Under the pieces are notes generated by a model. That model had not been told where the DNA came from and did no database searches. It was given only the letters and a program-made list of their open reading frames with translations. From positions 1-57,207 of the forward strand of contig JBEIHX010000024.1 of assembly GCA_040381075.1 (NCBI GenBank): a stretch of DNA of 57,207 nucleotides, written 5' to 3'. Every line of letters begins with the position of its first letter. Positions within the stretch are counted from its first letter, which is position 1. The position numbers and the translations under genes are program-made. Shown one piece after another: positions 57,027 through 57,207 of the stretch. This stretch comes from JBEIHX01 sp040381075. Lineage in GTDB: Bacteria > Pseudomonadota > Alphaproteobacteria > Caulobacterales > Aquidulcibacteraceae.

Positions 57027-57103
57027 GCGGGTGTAGCTCAGTTGGTTAGAGCGTCGGCCTGTCACGCCGAAGGTCGCGGGTTCGAGCCCCGTCACTCGCG
57101 CCA
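57027..57103 (+). tRNA. tRNA-Asp (GTC anticodon)
   Basis: A 77-nt cloverleaf starts GCGGGTGTAGCTCAGTTGG, has CTGTCAC with anticodon GTC, a T-arm CGCGGGTTCGAGCCCCG and an encoded CCA. The last 104 bases of the window after it hold no supported gene. Confidence 0.97.
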
Positions 57104-57207
57104 TGGTTTTTCCCGAAAACCTGGTTCTTCCCGGCTTGACCCTTTGGCGGTCGACAAAGAGAACATATAAGGAACGTGCGCGGCGCGCCGAATCACGGTT
57201 CGGTTGA

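Overview
The window reads as an alphaproteobacterial chromosome of high G+C. The evidence is the ribosomal protein/RNA polymerase block (tRNA-Trp, secE, nusG, rplKA, rplJL, rpoB, rpoC), DUF1289, DUF4169 and DUF3833 genes, a retropepsin-like inner-membrane protease, and several acyl-CoA dehydrogenases. A member or relative of Caulobacterales/Hyphomonadales (Maricaulales) is plausible, but the order is only a guess from protein flavour.

Bases 1 to about 17,250 are the right-hand part of an integrated genetic element; its left end is outside the window. It ends inside the 5' part of dusA, next to a tyrosine integrase, as known dusA-specific islands do. Backbone genes are the integrase, a small excisionase-type HTH protein, a large ParB-like protein and a single-stranded DNA-binding protein. 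The cargo is the striking part: a complete diversity-generating retroelement (DGR) coupled to what looks like an immune or biological-conflict operon. The operon runs TIR/inactive-STAND-like protein, MoxR-type AAA+ ATPase, a 1840-residue nine-pass membrane protein ending in OmpA and formylglycine-generating-enzyme-like (FGE/C-type lectin fold) domains, then the accessory protein Avd and the reverse transcriptase. A divergent gene encodes a second FGE-domain membrane protein of 469 residues. A 123-bp template repeat (TR) overlaps the end of the reverse transcriptase gene. Both FGE proteins end in variable repeats (VRs) that differ from the TR only at TR adenines (19 and 16 of 30 adenines in the aligned 120 bp, with no other changes), the signature of adenine-specific mutagenic retrohoming. 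Predicted topology puts one variable domain in the cytoplasm and the other in the periplasm.

Bases 17,176 to 28,634 are ordinary chromosome: dusA, a TauE/SafE permease, a retropepsin-like protease with small partner genes, a pair of acyl-CoA dehydrogenases resembling pimeloyl-CoA dehydrogenase subunits, an HtrA/Deg protease, rsmE, a family-4-type uracil-DNA glycosylase and a TPR protein. Bases 28,805 to 41,741 hold tRNA-Trp and the conserved secE-nusG-rplKAJL-rpoBC cluster, with structured leaders and three minisatellite-like arrays between tRNA-Trp and secE.

Bases 42,005 to 57,207 carry a WecA/MraY-family transferase, two further acyl-CoA dehydrogenases, an enoyl-CoA hydratase, ubiA, a ThuA/RHH/DUF4169 cluster, small lipoproteins, a divergent pair of AbgT-family transporters and tRNA-Asp. 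Short tandem arrays with 13-18 bp units recur in several intergenic gaps of the host part.
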